Counted from the stretch's first letter, positions 1 to 7,742 are shown. The stretch is 20,238 bases of DNA from Xanthobacteraceae bacterium (GCA_030037105.1 JASHRY010000275.1:1-20238); one strand, 5' to 3'. A program made the numbers and translations. Notes: generated by a model not told the origin, from the sequence alone.

Positions 1-440
1 GCCTGCGCGCGCACCATGTCGCGCACGGTGATGACGGGAAAGTCGAGGCCCCACGGCATTCCGGTCGCCGGATTGGTCGACGCCGGCCCGGACGAGCCCA
101 TGCAGCCGCCGACCACGTTGGGGCAGATCACGAAATAGCGCTCGGTGTCGATCGGCCGCCCCGGCCCGACCATGGTCTCCCACCAGCCGGGCTTCCCGGT
201 GACCGGATGCGTGCTGGCGGCGTGCTGATCGCCGGTGAGCGCGTGGCAAATGAGGACGGCGTTGCTGCGCTGCGCGTTGAGCGCACCGTAAGTCTGGTAG
301 GCGATCTGCAGCGGACTGAATTCGATTCCGGCATCGAGCCGCAGCGGTCTGTTCGGCGCAAAGCGCACGACCGGCGAATGCGGCAGGTCCGCTTCGCGTC
401 TGCGGTCGGCAAGATCGAACGTGGCATTCAATTCGGCCAT
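1..440 (-). CDS. metX: Homoserine O-acetyltransferase MetX, 5' part (runs off the left edge)
   Basis: Transfers an acetyl group from acetyl-CoA to homoserine, the first committed step of methionine synthesis by the sulfhydrylation route; cytoplasmic alpha/beta-hydrolase-fold enzyme. Reading the minus strand from the ATG at 440 gives 146 residues with typical MetX blocks: ALTGDQHAA near residue 67, [20 protein letters not shown] near 85-104, then [14 protein letters not shown] and [14 protein letters not shown]. The nucleophile serine, the rest of the core and the His/Asp of the triad lie beyond the window, so the gene is partial only because of the edge. The start is supported by AGGAAG a few bases upstream and by a sigma70-like promoter at 490-517. 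MetX and homoserine succinyltransferases of this fold are hard to separate from an N-terminus; the MetX call rests on overall resemblance. Confidence 0.93.
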   Translation of the reverse strand, partial: MAELNATFDLADRRREADLPHSPVVRFAPNRPLRLDAGIEFSPLQIAYQTYGALNAQRSNAVLICHALTGDQHAASTHPVTGKPGWWETMVGPGRPIDTERYFVICPNVVGGCMGSSGPASTNPATGMPWGLDFPVITVRDMVRAQ

Positions 441-489
441 GCCGTCTTCCTGCGGGCGGCCGCCACGCGCTGCGGCGGTCAAAGGGCCG

Positions 490-517
490 TAAATAGGCCG
501 CCCCCTGCCGGTGTCAA
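490..517 (-). promoter_or_regulatory. Sigma70-like promoter for metX
   Basis: On the minus strand there is a perfect -35 box TTGACA (517-512), a 16-base spacer and TATTTA as -10 (495-490). Transcription would start near 483, leaving a leader of only about 43 bases before the metX ATG at 440. The hexamers stand out against a very GC-rich background. Not experimentally supported; the call rests on box match and spacing. Confidence 0.55.
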
Positions 518-536
518 CGTTTTCTTTGATTTCTCT

Positions 537-565
537 TTGCTTTCGGCCGCCGCGGCACCTATCAA
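537..565 (+). promoter_or_regulatory. Possible weak promoter for the chorismate mutase-hisC-tyrC block
   Basis: TTGCTT (537-542), 17 bases, TATCAA (560-565) on the plus strand, about 40 bases before the chorismate mutase start. The spacing is ideal but both boxes match only partly. It lies back to back with the metX promoter in the same 160-base divergent region, where some promoter is needed. Confidence 0.25.
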
Positions 566-602
566 TCGAGCCGCATCCGCCGGCTAAGCCCCGATCGAAG
601 CC

Positions 603-1448
603 ATGCCCAAACCGCCGCGTTCGCCGCAACCTTCGCTCGCCGATCTGCGCCGTGAAATCGATCGCATCGACGAGGCGATGCACGCGCTCCTGATCGAACG
701 CGGCGAGATCATCGACCGACTGATCGCGGTGAAGAGGACCGAGGAATCCGGCTCCGCGTTCCGCCCGGCGCGCGAGGCCGAGATGATGCGCCGCCTGGTG
801 CAGCGCCATCACGGCAGCCTGCCGCTCGACACCGCGGAAAGCATCTGGCGGGTCATCATCTCGACCTTCACCTATGTGCAGGCGCCGTTCTCGGTGCACG
901 CCGACCTTTCGACCGGCGATGCGCTGATGCGCGATTCCGCGCGCTTCCATTTCGGCTTCACCGTGCCGTTCGTGCCGCATATGGGGGCGGCGAGCGTGGT
1001 CGCCGCGGTCACCGAGTCGAAAGGCGATCTCGGCCTCGTTCCCGCCTTCGCCATCGCCGGCGCCGGTCCGTGGTGGACGGCGCTCGAATTCGCCGCCGCG
1101 CCGAAGATCATCGCCCGGCTGCCGTTCGTCGAGCGCGCCGACCATCCGGCCGCCATGCCGGTCTTCGTCATCTCGCGCGTGGCCGCCGACGCCATGGTGA
1201 CCGAAACCGAGGTGTGGAGCGTGCGGATCGCCGGCTGGAGCGCGGCTTCGGTCGATCGCCTCGCCGGCCTTGCCGACGCGATAGCGGTCCCCGACCGCGC
1301 CTTCGACGGCGCCGCCTTGCTCGTTTCCGTCGAGCGCGGCGGCATTGATGCGGTCGCCGCAGCCCTCGTCGGCACCGGCGCCTCAATCCGTTCGAGAGCC
1401 CTCGTCGGCAGCCACGCGACCCGCTATACGGTGCCGCACAAAGGGTAA
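603..1448 (+). CDS. Chorismate mutase (AroQ type) with prephenate-dehydratase-like C-terminal domain
   Basis: Residues 11-95 form an AroQ all-helical chorismate mutase: [19 protein letters not shown], an IAVKR segment, RPAREAE near 54-60 and a last helix ending at TYVQAP. It converts chorismate to prephenate, and the prephenate dehydrogenase two genes downstream could use the product for tyrosine. Residues 100-281 are a second domain. GDLGLVP near 142-148 resembles the D(Y)GVVP block of prephenate dehydratase, and SHATRYTV near the C-terminus resembles its terminal TRF block, but the usual ENS-containing motif is not seen and no ACT domain follows. Length 281 fits neither a stand-alone mutase (about 90-100) nor a full P-protein (about 360-390). 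The ATG has only a weak purine-rich site (GAAG) before it. Whether the second domain dehydrates prephenate or is only regulatory or structural is open. Confidence 0.85.
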   Translation: MPKPPRSPQPSLADLRREIDRIDEAMHALLIERGEIIDRLIAVKRTEESGSAFRPAREAEMMRRLVQRHHGSLPLDTAESIWRVIISTFTYVQAPFSVHADLSTGDALMRDSARFHFGFTVPFVPHMGAASVVAAVTESKGDLGLVPAFAIAGAGPWWTALEFAAAPKIIARLPFVERADHPAAMPVFVISRVAADAMVTETEVWSVRIAGWSAASVDRLAGLADAIAVPDRAFDGAALLVSVERGGIDAVAAALVGTGASIRSRALVGSHATRYTVPHKG

Positions 1449-1452
1449 TCAT

Positions 1453-1471
1453 CCTCCCTGCCAAAGGGAGG
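1453..1471 (+). promoter_or_regulatory. Hairpin covering the hisC Shine-Dalgarno sequence
   Basis: CCTCCCT (1453-1459), loop GCCAA, AGGGAGG (1465-1471): a perfect 7-bp stem with a 5-base loop. The 3' arm is the only strong Shine-Dalgarno sequence before hisC. No T-run follows, so it looks more like a translational or processing element than an intrinsic terminator. The site is 16 bases from the hisC ATG at 1488 but 9 bases from an out-of-frame ATG at 1481. Confidence 0.5.
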
Positions 1472-1487
1472 AACGAAAGAATGAACG

Positions 1488-2591
1488 ATGAGCGTCCTGC
1501 GCCCCCAGCCGCGGCCCGGCGTGCTCGAGATCGAGGCCTATGTGCCCGGCAAGAGCAAAGCCGCGGGCGTGGCCAAGGTATTCAAGCTGTCGTCGAACGA
1601 GACGCCGCTCGGGCCGAGCCCGCGTGCAGTCGCCGCCTATAAGGCCGTCGCCGCGAATTTGCAGGACTATCCCGACGGCTCCGCGAGCGAGCTGCGCGCG
1701 GCGATCGGGCGTGCATTCGGGCTCGATCCGGATCGCATCGTGTGCGGGGCGGGCTCCGACGACCTGTTGAATTTGCTGGCGCACGCCTATCTCGCCGACG
1801 GTGACGACGCGATCCACACCACGCACGGGTTTTTGGTTTATCCGATCGCGACGCTCGGCGCCGGCGCGCGCCCGGTCGCCGCGCCCGAGACCGACTACAC
1901 CGCCAATGTCGACGCTATCCTTGCCGCCGTCGGCAAGAAGACCAAGGTTATCTTCCTCGCCAATCCGAACAATCCGACCGGCACCTACATCTCCTTCGAC
2001 GAGGTCAAACGGCTGCACCGCAACCTGCCGGCGCACGTGCTGCTCGTGCTCGACGCCGCCTATGCGGAGTATGTCCGCGGCAACGACTACGAATCCGGCA
2101 TTGAGCTTGTCGCCACCAACGAGAACGTCGTCATGACCCGCACGTTCTCCAAGATTCACGGCCTCGCGGCGCTACGGCTCGGCTGGATGTTCGGCCCCGC
2201 CCACGTCGTCGACGCCGTCAACCGCATTCGCGGCCCGTTCAACGTCAATGCGCCGGCGATCGCCGCCGGCGTCGCGGCGATCGAGGATTTGGACCACCAG
2301 GAGCGCGCGCGCGAGCACAACACGCGCTGGCTCGGCTGGCTCAATCAGGAAATCGGACGGATCGGACTGAAAGTGACGCCGAGCGCCGCCAATTTCCTGC
2401 TGATCCATTTTCCGGAAGCGAAGGGCCGGACCGCCAGGGAGGCGGACGCCTTCCTCACCGCGCGCGGTCTCATCCTGCGTCGGCTCGGCCCCTACAAGCT
2501 GCCGAACGCGCTGCGCATGAGTGTCGGCACCGAGGAAGCCAACCGTTTGGTCGTCGCGGCGCTGAAAGAGTTTTTGGGATCGTGGGCGTAA
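1488..2591 (+). CDS. hisC: Histidinol-phosphate aminotransferase (HisC family)
   Basis: A 367-residue fold-type I PLP aminotransferase interconverting imidazole-acetol phosphate and histidinol phosphate; members of this family in aromatic gene clusters often also transaminate phenylpyruvate or 4-hydroxyphenylpyruvate. Visible motifs: SNET at 36-39, GAGSDD at 87-92, NPNNPTGT at 159-166, LDAAYAEY at 188-195 (cofactor-contacting Asp and Tyr), [17 protein letters not shown] with the Schiff-base Lys at 222, and NALRMSVG near 340-347 with the carboxylate-binding Arg. Length is normal for HisC. It lies 39 bases after chorismate mutase and before prephenate dehydrogenase, which suggests a tyrosine/phenylalanine role as well as, or instead of, histidine. 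The start at 1488 fits homolog N-termini as I recall them, although the upstream ribosome site is far away. Confidence 0.93.
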   Translation: MSVLRPQPRPGVLEIEAYVPGKSKAAGVAKVFKLSSNETPLGPSPRAVAAYKAVAANLQDYPDGSASELRAAIGRAFGLDPDRIVCGAGSDDLLNLLAHAYLADGDDAIHTTHGFLVYPIATLGAGARPVAAPETDYTANVDAILAAVGKKTKVIFLANPNNPTGTYISFDEVKRLHRNLPAHVLLVLDAAYAEYVRGNDYESGIELVATNENVVMTRTFSKIHGLAALRLGWMFGPAHVVDAVNRIRGPFNVNAPAIAAGVAAIEDLDHQERAREHNTRWLGWLNQEIGRIGLKVTPSAANFLLIHFPEAKGRTAREADAFLTARGLILRRLGPYKLPNALRMSVGTEEANRLVVAALKEFLGSWA

Positions 2592-2621
2592 TAGAAAGGT
2601 TTCGGAGCGAAATGCTTTCGC

Positions 2622-2743
2622 GGTTGCCTCCCCCTTTGCGGGGGGGCCCGGCGTGCGCAGCACGTCGGGAGAGGGGTGATGTCTCCGATCGCGCGAGCAA
2701 TGACCCCCCTCCCCCGCCCTCCCCCACGAGGGGGGAGGGAGCC
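2622..2743. repeat. REP/BIME-like palindromic element between hisC and the dehydrogenase
   Basis: About 120 bases of G-run/C-run blocks with nested inverted symmetry. The left end (GCCTCCCCCTTTGCG) mirrors the right end (CGAGGGGGGAGGGAGCC) imperfectly. Each end can also fold on itself, and the central GGGAGAGGGGT/ACCCCCCTCCC pair forms a stem with one mismatch around GTCTCCGATCGCGCGAGC. It is non-coding and separates two genes of one transcription direction. I recall this pattern of G/C-run hairpins around a GATGTCTCCGATCG-like core as a dispersed element in Rhizobiales genomes; other copies are not in this window, so the family assignment is from memory. Confidence 0.65.
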
Positions 2744-2766
2744 CGCGGAGCAAGCGGAGAAGTCAC

Positions 2767-3741
2767 ATGACCGAATCCGCAACGTTGTTCAACCGCCTTG
2801 CTTTGATCGGCATGGGCCTCATTGGCTCCTCGATCGCGCACGCGGCGCGCGCCCAAGGCGTCGCGCGCATGATCGTGGCGACGACGCGTTCCACCGCCAC
2901 GCGCAGGCGCGTCGCCGAGCTTAGGCTCGCCGACCAGGTGGTTGAGAGCAATGCCGCTGCGGTCGCGGGCGCCGATCTCGTCATCGTCTGCGTTCCGGTC
3001 GGGGCCTGCGGCGCGGTCGCCGCGGAGATCGGCCCGCATCTTGAGCGCGGCGCGATCGTCTCCGACGTCGGCTCCGTCAAATCGGCGGTCGTGCGCAAAA
3101 TGGCGCCGCACATTCCGGCCGGCGTGCATTTCGTGCCGGCGCATCCGGTCGCCGGCACCGAGAATTCCGGCCCGGACGCCGGCTTCGCGACGCTGTTCGT
3201 CGGCCGCTGGTGCATTCTCACCCCGCCCGAAGGCGCCGATCCCACCGCTGTCGAGCGCCTGGCCGCGTTCTGGCGCGCGCTCGGCGCCAATGTCGAGACC
3301 ATGCCGGCCGCGCACCATGACCTGGTGCTGGCGATCACCAGCCATCTACCGCATCTCATCGCCTACACGATCGTCGGCACCGCCGACGAGCTCGCCGAGG
3401 TGACCCGCTCCGAGGTGCTCAAATTCTCCGCCGGCGGCTTTCGCGACTTCACCCGCATCGCCGCCTCCGATCCGACCATGTGGCGCGACGTGTTCCTCGC
3501 CAACAAGGACGCGGTGCTGGAAATGCTCGGCACCTTCAACGAAGACCTCGCCCAGCTCACCCGCGCCATCCGCCGCGGCGACGGCGATGCCCTGTTCGCA
3601 CATTTCACCCGCACCCGCGCCATCCGCCGCGGCATCGTCGAGATCGGGCAGGATTCGCCGGCGCCCGATTTCGGCCGCCCGCACCCGGATCTGAAGCTCG
3701 CGCCGCTGCCGCGGCCTTATGCGGCGGCGGATGACAATTGA
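2767..3741 (+). CDS. Prephenate/arogenate dehydrogenase (TyrA/TyrC family)
   Basis: NAD(P)-dependent oxidative decarboxylation of prephenate (or arogenate) on the way to tyrosine. An N-terminal Rossmann segment has LALIGMGLIGSS at 11-22; ADLVIVCVP follows at 69-77 and DVGSVK at 100-105. PAHPVAGTENSG at 124-135 carries the conserved catalytic-type His126. The helical C-terminal domain includes SHLPHLIAY at 192-200 and FRDFTRIAASDP. The 324-residue length fits a monofunctional enzyme with a short tail and no mutase or ACT domain, consistent with the mutase being encoded separately upstream. GGAGAAG at 2756-2762 precedes the ATG. Prephenate versus arogenate preference cannot be decided from the motifs. 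Confidence 0.93.
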   Translation: MTESATLFNRLALIGMGLIGSSIAHAARAQGVARMIVATTRSTATRRRVAELRLADQVVESNAAAVAGADLVIVCVPVGACGAVAAEIGPHLERGAIVSDVGSVKSAVVRKMAPHIPAGVHFVPAHPVAGTENSGPDAGFATLFVGRWCILTPPEGADPTAVERLAAFWRALGANVETMPAAHHDLVLAITSHLPHLIAYTIVGTADELAEVTRSEVLKFSAGGFRDFTRIAASDPTMWRDVFLANKDAVLEMLGTFNEDLAQLTRAIRRGDGDALFAHFTRTRAIRRGIVEIGQDSPAPDFGRPHPDLKLAPLPRPYAAADDN

Positions 3742-3753
3742 GCCGGGATTGCC

Positions 3754-4128
3754 TCAGCGCGCCTTGACCGTCAGCGCTTCGTTCACCGTGTCGCGCAGCG
3801 CGGCGACCGAGAACGGCTTGGCGAGCACATCGTGAATGATGGCGTCGAGGCCGTGAGCGCGCTCGCGCTGATCGGCGTAGCCGGTCATCAACAGGATGGT
3901 GAGCTCGGCAAAATCGCGCCCCGCGGCCAGCGCCAGCGCGATGCCGTCCATGACCGGCATGCGAATGTCGGCGATGAGAAGGTCGAAGCGACCCTGCTCG
4001 CGGACCAGCAGGTCGAGCGCACCGCTGCCGTCGCATGCGGTCTTGACCTCGTGGCCGTAGCCGGCGAGCGAGTGCGCGCACAACGCGCATAACCCTTCCT
4101 CGTCTTCGGCGATGAGAATGCGCGCCAT
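3754..4128 (-). CDS. Single-domain response regulator (CpdR/CheY-like receiver)
   Basis: The whole 124-residue protein is one receiver domain with no output domain. It shows the acidic pair E8-D9, the phospho-acceptor D54 in LLIADIRMPVMDG, T82 in LLMTGYA and K104 in LAKPF, so all residues needed for phosphorylation are present. Stand-alone receivers act through protein-protein contact; CpdR, which controls ClpXP proteolysis in alphaproteobacteria, is the closest type I can name, but the resemblance is general. Its ATG lies 4 bases after the stop of the zinc-ribbon gene and has no clear ribosome site, so translational coupling is likely. No histidine kinase is nearby. It converges with the dehydrogenase gene with only 12 bases between them. 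Confidence 0.9.
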   Translation of the reverse strand: MARILIAEDEEGLCALCAHSLAGYGHEVKTACDGSGALDLLVREQGRFDLLIADIRMPVMDGIALALAAGRDFAELTILLMTGYADQRERAHGLDAIIHDVLAKPFSVAALRDTVNEALTVKAR

Positions 4129-4132
4129 GGCG

Positions 4133-5155
4133 TCAGTACATTCCGGCCAACAGGTCGCGGCGGTTGACGAAACGCACCAGCACGTCGCGCGTCTTCGGCG
4201 GCGGCGAAGCGAGCCGGGCGCGAAACGAGATGGCTGCGCCCCGCGGCAATACCTGACGCGAGGGCACGGCGGTCCACGAATAGATTTCCTGCCTGACGGC
4301 GTCGCGGAGGATGAATTTGAGGTGCGGCACGTTCACGGCCTTGGCGGCTTTGTTGACGATATGTCCTTCGACCACGAGGATCGGCACGCCCTCGTGCTGC
4401 TCGGTAGCGGTGGTGACGCCGTCGAAGATGAGGCCGCGCAGGTTCACCGGCAGGCCGATCGCGGCATAGAGGGAAGCGGTCTGCGGCAAGGCGCGCACGA
4501 CCTCGCTGCGCCAGCCGAGGAGGAAGGCGTCAATCAGAATGAGCGCCAGGATGCCGGTTTGCAGGCGCGACAACGGCCAAAACGTCAGTTGCCGCTTAGC
4601 AGTACGCCGATACCGCCGCGGTGCAACGGTCTCGATATCCTCGCGCGGCGCGGCCTGATGCTCGACAACCGCAGCGGCGATCTTGACCGGCGATCGCCCC
4701 TCGTCGATATCGATGGGCGCGATCGGCGGCGCTTCCACCTCGGCAGACTCGCGCGTCTGCCCGGCGGAAGCTTCGCCCTCGGTTGGCGCAGATGGCGCCT
4801 CGTGCGCCTCGGTCACTGCCGAAGATTGATCACTCGCGGGCAACGCCTCGTCATGCGTTTGGTCCCCGGCAGCATCGACCGAGACGACGTCATACGCCGC
4901 TTCTGCGGCAGGCGCCGCGAGGTTTTGTGCGGGGAGTTGGGCGATCCACCCGACGCCGGACCGCTCCGCCATGCCCTCGGCGACGGTGCGCGCGGGGCCG
5001 ATGGCGGCGGCGGCGGCAAGGAGCTTTTCGGCAAGGCTCGGCGCCGCGCGCCAGACCGTGTAACAGCGCGGGCAGCGCACACGGCGACCGCTCGGCAGCA
5101 GGCTTGCCGGCTTCACATTGTAGGAGGTAGCGCAGGTTGGGCAGACGATCAGCAT
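4133..5155 (-). CDS. MJ0042-type zinc-ribbon protein with one membrane segment and DUF3426-like domain
   Basis: Function unknown. The N-terminus is a four-cysteine zinc ribbon: CPTC (Cys5, Cys8) and CPRC (Cys28, Cys31), the MJ0042 pattern. Residues about 40-185 are a low-complexity Ala/Glu/Pro/Ser linker that turns basic (RRYRRTAKRQ, 180-189). One hydrophobic helix follows at 197-215. The C-terminal part (about 220-340, with VVEGHIVNKAAKAVNVPHLKF and the tail VRFVNRRDLLAGMY) resembles DUF3426, a domain of bacterial envelope proteins. Predicted topology is zinc ribbon in the cytoplasm and C-terminal domain in the periplasm. It starts about 180 bases from the divergent ftsE and is followed at once by the response regulator. 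No good Shine-Dalgarno sequence is seen before the ATG at 5155. Confidence 0.85.
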   Translation of the reverse strand: MLIVCPTCATSYNVKPASLLPSGRRVRCPRCYTVWRAAPSLAEKLLAAAAAIGPARTVAEGMAERSGVGWIAQLPAQNLAAPAAEAAYDVVSVDAAGDQTHDEALPASDQSSAVTEAHEAPSAPTEGEASAGQTRESAEVEAPPIAPIDIDEGRSPVKIAAAVVEHQAAPREDIETVAPRRYRRTAKRQLTFWPLSRLQTGILALILIDAFLLGWRSEVVRALPQTASLYAAIGLPVNLRGLIFDGVTTATEQHEGVPILVVEGHIVNKAAKAVNVPHLKFILRDAVRQEIYSWTAVPSRQVLPRGAAISFRARLASPPPKTRDVLVRFVNRRDLLAGMY

Positions 5156-5334
5156 CGGCGAATCAGGAGCGCGTTACCTTTCGCCGCGAACCTAGCGCCT
5201 GATCCGTTAACGAATTGGAAACCAAGCGGGCGCGAAGCCGACCCCAAGCCCTCCCCGCAACCGGATGATAAGTTTGTCGAAGGGCGAATCAGTCGGCCAC
5301 CGCAGCTTGCGGCAGGGATTCCCAGAGGGACGGC
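5156..5334. other. Divergent intergenic region between the zinc-ribbon gene and ftsE
   Basis: A 179-base region that must hold start signals in both directions. A GTTAAC palindrome near 5207-5212 is the most AT-rich point, but it lacks a second TTAA half-site at the spacing expected for CtrA. I could not identify convincing -35/-10 pairs. AGAGGGA shortly before 5335 is the ribosome site of ftsE. Confidence 0.4.
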
Positions 5335-5994
5335 GTGATCCGGTTCGAGAATGTCGGCTTGCGCTATGGGCTCGGCCCCGAGATCCTGCGCGACCTCACC
5401 TTCGGCGTCGACGGGCATTCGTTCCAGTTCCTCACCGGACCGTCCGGCGCCGGCAAGACCTCTCTCCTGCGCATGATGTTCCTGTCGTTGCGGCCGACCC
5501 GCGGGCTGATCACCTTGTTCGACCAGGATGCCGCGACGCTGAGCAAGGACGGCCGCGCCACCTTGCGGCGGCGGATCGGCATCGTATTTCAGGATTTCCG
5601 ACTGCTCGACCACATGACCACCTATGAGAACGTGGCATTGCCTTTGCGCGTCCTCGGCAGGGAAGAATCCCAGTACCGCGCGGAAATCGTCGAGTTGCTA
5701 CAATGGGTGGGCCTCGGCGAGTGCATGGGGGCGCTGCCGCCGGTTCTTTCCGGTGGGGAGAAGCAGCGCGCCGCCATTGCCCGGGCGGTGATCGCCCGCC
5801 CGCAAATTCTGCTTGCCGACGAGCCGACCGGCAACGTCGATCCCAATCTCGGCCAACGTTTGCTGCGGCTGTTCGTCGAACTCAACAAAACGGGCACCGC
5901 CGTCGTCATCGCCACCCACGACATCGCGCTGATGGACGAGTTCGACGCCCGCCGGTTGGTCCTGCACGAGGGACGCCTGCATGTCTACGACTGA
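5335..5994 (+). CDS. ftsE: Cell division ATP-binding protein FtsE
   Basis: ATPase of the FtsEX complex, which is ABC-like but transmits force or conformational signals to periplasmic peptidoglycan hydrolase activators at the septum. At 219 residues it is the normal FtsE length. Walker A is GPSGAGKT at 35-42, Q-loop Gln86 in IVFQDFRLL, signature LSGGEKQR at 138-145, Walker B ILLADEP at 158-164, and switch His195 in ATHD. TGNVDP after Walker B and HMTTYENVALPL after the Q-loop are typical of FtsE. The start is GTG at 5335, chosen because AGAGGGA lies just upstream and because it yields the expected MIRFENV N-terminus. It overlaps ftsX by 14 bases, so the two are probably translationally coupled. 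Confidence 0.94.
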   Translation: MIRFENVGLRYGLGPEILRDLTFGVDGHSFQFLTGPSGAGKTSLLRMMFLSLRPTRGLITLFDQDAATLSKDGRATLRRRIGIVFQDFRLLDHMTTYENVALPLRVLGREESQYRAEIVELLQWVGLGECMGALPPVLSGGEKQRAAIARAVIARPQILLADEPTGNVDPNLGQRLLRLFVELNKTGTAVVIATHDIALMDEFDARRLVLHEGRLHVYD

Positions 5995-6958
5995 CCCGGT
6001 CGAGACCATGGCGGAGCCATGGGACCATTTGGACGCGCCGCCGTTGCTGACTCGCGCGCCGCATTTCGGCGCGCCGATCATTCCCAAAAGCTCGATCGCC
6101 GGGCGCTCGCTCGCCGCGGTCGTGGCGATCATGACCTTTCTCGCCTCGCTCACGACCGGAGCGGTGATGCTGGTCATGAGCGCCGCGAGCGACTGGCAGT
6201 CCGACGTCGCCCGCGAAGTGACTATTCAGGTTCGTCCCGCGCCGGGGCGCGACATCGAGGCGGACGTGAGCAAGGCGCTCGGGATCGCGCGCGCGGCTCC
6301 CGGCATTGCCGCGGTGCGCGCCTATACGAAGGAGGAATCGGCGCGGCTCGTCGAGCCGTGGCTCGGCGGCGGCCTTCCCCTCGACGAGCTGCCTATACCG
6401 CGCCTGATCGTGGTCAAGCTCTTCCCCGGCGCCAAGCCGGATTTCGCCGCGTTGCGCAAGACGCTCGCGGCACAGGTTCCTCCGGCGAGCCTCGACGATC
6501 ACCGCCGTTGGATCGATCGCATGCGCACCATGGCCGGGACGGCGGTGGCGGCTGGCATCGCGGTCTTTGTCCTGGTGCTGGCCGCGACCGTGCTTTCGGT
6601 GACCTTCGCCACGCGCGGCGCGATCGCGACCAACCGACCAATCATCGAAGTGCTGCATTATGTCGGCGCCACTGACGGCTTCGTCGGCAGCCAGTTCCAG
6701 CGCCATTTCCTCATGCTCGGCTTCAAGGGCGCCGCGATCGGCGGCGGGACGGCGATTTTATTGTTCGGCGTCGCGGAAGCGGCGAACGCGTGGCTCACGG
6801 GAACGCCGGGAGGCGACGAGATCGCCGCCCTGATCGGGGCTATCTCGATCGGCGTCGCCGGCTACCTGGCGATCCTGGCACTGATCGTGTTCATGGCCCT
6901 GGTGACGGCTTTGGCCTCGCGCCATACCGTCAACCGCACCTTGGCGATCATTGATTGA
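5981..6958 (+). CDS. ftsX: Cell division permease-like protein FtsX
   Basis: Membrane partner of FtsE. It has the FtsX layout: a cytoplasmic N-terminus of about 40 residues, TM1 at roughly 43-68, a large periplasmic loop at about 70-183 (the part that contacts hydrolase activators in studied species), TM2 at about 186-210, TM3 at about 247-270 and TM4 at about 283-310, ending in a short cytoplasmic tail. The segment NRPIIEVLHYVGATDGF at 218-234, in the loop after TM2, is the characteristic coupling region of the family. Start at 5981 inside the end of ftsE. No EnvC/NlpD-type activator gene lies in the window. Confidence 0.92.
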   Translation: MSTTDPVETMAEPWDHLDAPPLLTRAPHFGAPIIPKSSIAGRSLAAVVAIMTFLASLTTGAVMLVMSAASDWQSDVAREVTIQVRPAPGRDIEADVSKALGIARAAPGIAAVRAYTKEESARLVEPWLGGGLPLDELPIPRLIVVKLFPGAKPDFAALRKTLAAQVPPASLDDHRRWIDRMRTMAGTAVAAGIAVFVLVLAATVLSVTFATRGAIATNRPIIEVLHYVGATDGFVGSQFQRHFLMLGFKGAAIGGGTAILLFGVAEAANAWLTGTPGGDEIAALIGAISIGVAGYLAILALIVFMALVTALASRHTVNRTLAIID

Positions 6959-7072
6959 AGGTCCGGGAAACGATCAACTTGCCGCCGGAATTGCGGTAAT
7001 GATTCGCGCCGGTTGCGAGGTCGACGCCGATGTCGGCCGTCGGGGCGGAACTTGGCGCCGGGGAGGCGCGCG

Positions 7073-7732
7073 ATGCTCAGCCTTAGGGGCGCCGTCAGAA
7101 CGCGGCGCATCACTTCGGTTGCTCTCAAGCTTGCCGTCCTCTGCGGCATCGCGCTCGTCGTCGGCTTCATGGCTTTCATCGGGATTTTGCCGCGCGGCGA
7201 GGTCGTGCTTGAGCGCGGCGCCGACGGCATCGTGGTGCTGACCGGCGGCACCGCGCGCGTCACCGAGGCGCTCGAACTGCTCGCCGCCGGGCGCGGCAAG
7301 CGCCTGCTCATCACCGGCGTCAATCCGGGGACCACCACGGCCGACATCGCCCGCCAGGTCGTCGATTACGACCGCATTCTGGCCTGTTGCGTCGATCTCG
7401 ACTATTCGGCGCTCAACACGCTCGGCAACGCGGTGGAGACGCGCCGCTGGGCCACCGACCGCGGTTTCCATTCGCTCATTATCGTCACCTCCGCCTATCA
7501 CATGCCGCGCGCGCTCGCCGAGATCGCGCACCAATTGCCGGACGTGGCGCTCATCCCCTATCCGGTCGTCTCCGACCGCTTGCGCATCGAGCCGTGGTGG
7601 TCGAACGGCGCCACCACCAGATTGGTCCTGTCGGAATATTTCAAATACCTTCTCGCCAAGATGCGCATGCGCTTCGACTCGGTCGCAGCCGAAGCCGGAA
7701 GCGATCGGGTTTCCGACGCGCGAGCGCGCTGA
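7073..7732 (+). CDS. YdcF/DUF218 family membrane-anchored protein
   Basis: Residues 14-38 form one hydrophobic membrane anchor after a basic N-terminus (RTRR). The rest is a DUF218/YdcF domain: GIVVLTGGTARVTEALELL at 52-70, LLITGVNPG at 78-86, ALNTLGNAVETRRWA at 113-127 and IIVTSAYHMPRALAEI at 136-151. Family members include SanA and ElyC, linked to envelope integrity; the biochemical activity is not established. The start is placed at the ATG at 7073 because GGGAGG sits 6 bases upstream (7061-7066); a longer reading from a TTG at 7013 adds 20 Arg-rich residues without a ribosome site. It lies 114 bases after ftsX and 10 bases before plsC, so the same transcription unit is likely. Confidence 0.87.
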   Translation: MLSLRGAVRTRRITSVALKLAVLCGIALVVGFMAFIGILPRGEVVLERGADGIVVLTGGTARVTEALELLAAGRGKRLLITGVNPGTTTADIARQVVDYDRILACCVDLDYSALNTLGNAVETRRWATDRGFHSLIIVTSAYHMPRALAEIAHQLPDVALIPYPVVSDRLRIEPWWSNGATTRLVLSEYFKYLLAKMRMRFDSVAAEAGSDRVSDARAR

Positions 7733-7742
7733 CGGCGATCAC

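Noticed and set aside
128..427. Arg/Ser-rich minus-strand ORF of 99 codons
   Set aside because: It lies out of frame within the clear metX reading frame on the same strand; composition is typical of a shifted frame in GC-rich DNA.
5200..5220. CtrA binding site upstream of ftsE
   Set aside because: Only one GTTAAC half-site is present; the second TTAA at the required spacing is missing.
4112..5338. 408-codon plus-strand ORF
   Set aside because: It is antisense to the zinc-ribbon protein, which has a clear domain layout, and the plus-strand translation shows no domain or ribosome site.
7013..7072. Upstream TTG start for the YdcF-like protein
   Set aside because: It has no ribosome site and adds Arg-rich residues, whereas the ATG at 7073 has GGGAGG at ideal spacing.
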